Source: Bradyrhizobium neotropicale
Lineage (GTDB): Bacteria; Pseudomonadota; Alphaproteobacteria; Rhizobiales; Xanthobacteraceae
Assembly (NCBI RefSeq): GCF_001641695.1
Contig: NZ_LSEF01000078.1
Coordinates: forward strand, 1 to 64,000
Reading direction: 5' to 3'
Length of the DNA: 64,000 nucleotides
A model generated the notes under the pieces. It was not told where the DNA came from, did no database searches, and worked only from the letters and a program-made list of their open reading frames with translations. This document shows, one piece after another, positions 62,735 to 64,000 of this stretch. The position numbers and the translations under genes are program-made. The stretch's first letter is position 1; each line of letters begins with the position of its first letter.

Positions 62735-63586
62735 CTAAGTGAACTTCGGGTCGAGGATGACATTGTCGATCAGCCGAGTGGTACCAATATGGGCCGCAAC
62801 GCAAAGAGCTGCAGGAGCACCTAAGGGGCTTTGCGCAGGCTTGAGCGTATCGGTATCGACGAGCTCGAGGTACTGCAACCGGTCGACTTTCTCCAAATGC
62901 CGCCTGACAAGTGCTAGAAGCTTCCCGACGTTACGCTCCCCTTCACGAAATTGAGCCTCGGCCGCCAGCAGCCCGCGACTGATCGCAAGAGCTCGCTGAC
63001 GTTCTTGCCCGTCAAGATATCGATTTCGGCTGCTCATCGCCAGGCCGTCCGCCTCCCGAACGGTCGGCACCGTAACGATCTCGATCGGAAGATTGAGATC
63101 AATTGCCATATGACGGACGACGGCGCATTGCTGAAAGTCCTTTCGGCCGAAGAACGCGAGGTCGGGCTGCACCATGTTGAACAGCTTGCACACGATGGTT
63201 GCGACGCCACGAAAATGGCCAGGCCTAAAAGCTCCGCAGAGCGGCTTTGCGAGCTCGCCCGGCTCGACGAAGGTCTCGAACCCCGCAGGATAGACTTCCC
63301 GCGCATCGGGGGCGAAGACGATGTCGACGCCGGCATTCCGGCACAGTTTTTCATCGCGCTGGAGGTCGCGCGGATAGGTGCTGAGATCCTCGTTTGGCCC
63401 GAACTGGGTGGGATTGACGAAGATGCTCAGCACGGTGATGTCGCTTTGAGCTCGGCTCGCCTGGACCAGTGCCATATGGCCATCGTGCAGGTATCCCATC
63501 GTTGGAACGAATCCGATGCGCTGATATGCCTTGCGAGCGTCTGTGAGGACGCGACGCAGTTCGGTGAGGTTTGCGATTATTCTCAT
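62735..63586 (-). CDS. panC: Pantothenate synthetase
   Basis: Joins pantoate and beta-alanine with ATP in vitamin B5 synthesis. 283 aa from the ATG at 63586. Family motifs: VPTMGYLHDGHMALV (with the HxGH), SIFVNPTQFGPNEDL, FGRKDFQQ, VREADGLAMSSRNRYL. It lies 14 nt downstream of the panB stop, so the two form an operon. Vitamin genes including panCB have been described on symbiotic replicons and islands of other rhizobia. Confidence 0.96.
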   Translation of the reverse strand: MRIIANLTELRRVLTDARKAYQRIGFVPTMGYLHDGHMALVQASRAQSDITVLSIFVNPTQFGPNEDLSTYPRDLQRDEKLCRNAGVDIVFAPDAREVYPAGFETFVEPGELAKPLCGAFRPGHFRGVATIVCKLFNMVQPDLAFFGRKDFQQCAVVRHMAIDLNLPIEIVTVPTVREADGLAMSSRNRYLDGQERQRALAISRGLLAAEAQFREGERNVGKLLALVRRHLEKVDRLQYLELVDTDTLKPAQSPLGAPAALCVAAHIGTTRLIDNVILDPKFT

Positions 63587-63600
63587 GCCCAAGTTTCAGA

Positions 63601-64000
63601 TCAGGATCGGTTGGAAGGCGTCCAGCTTGCGATAGCATCGCGAAGACCGTCCGGAAGGCGATAAGACTCATTTGATGCCGGAAATGCACCTTTGCGCACA
63701 TCCTCAACCCAGCGCGACAAAGCCTCCTGCAGCACCTTAAAGCCATCCGCATAGGATCGAACAAACTTGGGGCGATGTCCCTCAATCAAGCCCAGCACGT
63801 CGTGAAAGACGAGCACCTGGCCAGAACAGTTGGGACCAGCGCCGATTCCGATGGTCGGTATTGTCAGCAACTCGGTCACTCGAGCGGCGAGCTCCGCTGG
63901 GATTCCCTCCAATACAAGGGCGAAGCATCCGGCCTCCTCGAGGCGGTGGGCATCCTCAAGCAGACGTAAGGCGTCGTCGGCTTTTCGGCCCTGCACCTTG
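63601..64000 (-). CDS. panB: 3-methyl-2-oxobutanoate hydroxymethyltransferase (partial)
   Basis: The C-terminal 130 or so residues of PanB (ketopantoate hydroxymethyltransferase); the 5' part lies beyond the right window edge. Visible features: VQGRKADDA, LEEAGCFALVLEGIPAELA, TIPTIGIGAGPNCSGQVLVF and HDVLGLIEGHRPKFVRSY. Operon with panC, which follows after 14 nt. Confidence 0.93.
   Translation of the reverse strand, partial: KVQGRKADDALRLLEDAHRLEEAGCFALVLEGIPAELAARVTELLTIPTIGIGAGPNCSGQVLVFHDVLGLIEGHRPKFVRSYADGFKVLQEALSRWVEDVRKGAFPASNESYRLPDGLRDAIASWTPSNRS

Noticed and set aside
1..64000. tRNA genes, rRNA, CRISPR arrays and island attachment sites
   Set aside because: None could be recognised. 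No regularly spaced repeats and no cloverleaf-like conserved ends were seen by eye; a tRNAscan or att-site search would be decisive.

Overview
The window is a stretch of a rhizobial symbiosis island. Its gene content and order (nodD / nod box / nodABCSUIJ / nolO / nodZ on one strand, a separate fixA, an oxygen-sensitive type of NifA, a NolA-like MerR regulator) point to Bradyrhizobium. Abundant small hypothetical genes, long gene-poor stretches and many single-frameshift pseudogenes fit an accessory island rather than core chromosome.

Layout. 1-1397: a complete IS256-family element. 1.4-3.7 kb: three small unknown genes. 3.7-5.6 kb: nifA (minus), without fixR beside it. 6.3-21.0 kb: one very long minus-strand run (nodA-B-C-S-U-I-J, nolO, nodZ, a sulfotransferase, noeI, noeL, nolK) behind a canonical nod box at 21832-21878, with nodD divergent. 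23 kb: a truncated nolA. 24-31 kb: a frameshifted cystathionine beta-lyase, an H-NS remnant and small unknowns. 31-34 kb: dctA and fixA. 34-46 kb: a candidate bacteroid-stage accessory region with a clostripain-like protein that lacks its catalytic cysteine, a decayed phosphodiesterase, a two-gene module (117-aa protein plus YqeB/EF2563-like protein) present twice, and between the copies a double-glycine-leader peptide, a HemW-like radical SAM enzyme and a methyltransferase. 46-52 kb: porin, nuclease and phospholipase-D remnants, a DUF2130 gene and an intact AbiEi/AbiEii toxin-antitoxin pair. 52-58 kb: nodPQ behind a second nod box, then a NolL-like acyltransferase. 58-62.5 kb: RpoN-type promoter with small genes, a TauE-like permease and a local duplication. 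62.7-64 kb: panC and the 3' part of panB.

How the genes work together. NodABC build the lipochitooligosaccharide core; NodS N-methylates, NodU and NolO carbamoylate, NodIJ export. NoeL and NolK make GDP-fucose, NodZ transfers it, NoeI methylates it, NodPQ supply PAPS for the NoeE-like sulfotransferase, and the NolL-like enzyme could acetylate. Taken together this predicts highly decorated, NGR234-like Nod factors. NifA with RpoN would drive fixA and probably parts of the 34-46 kb region, because -24/-12 elements and exact TGT-N10-ACA sites are visible there.

Main new observations: (1) six MerR-type promoters with 19-bp spacers, one at nolA itself, suggesting a NolA regulon of small genes; (2) a GG-leader peptide / radical SAM / methyltransferase locus next to a duplicated YqeB-like module with NifA/RpoN-type promoter signals; (3) a catalytically broken, probably secreted C11 peptidase homologue with a good NifA/RpoN promoter; (4) a nod box in front of nodPQ. 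All motif calls were made by eye; family names are from recognised motifs, not database searches.
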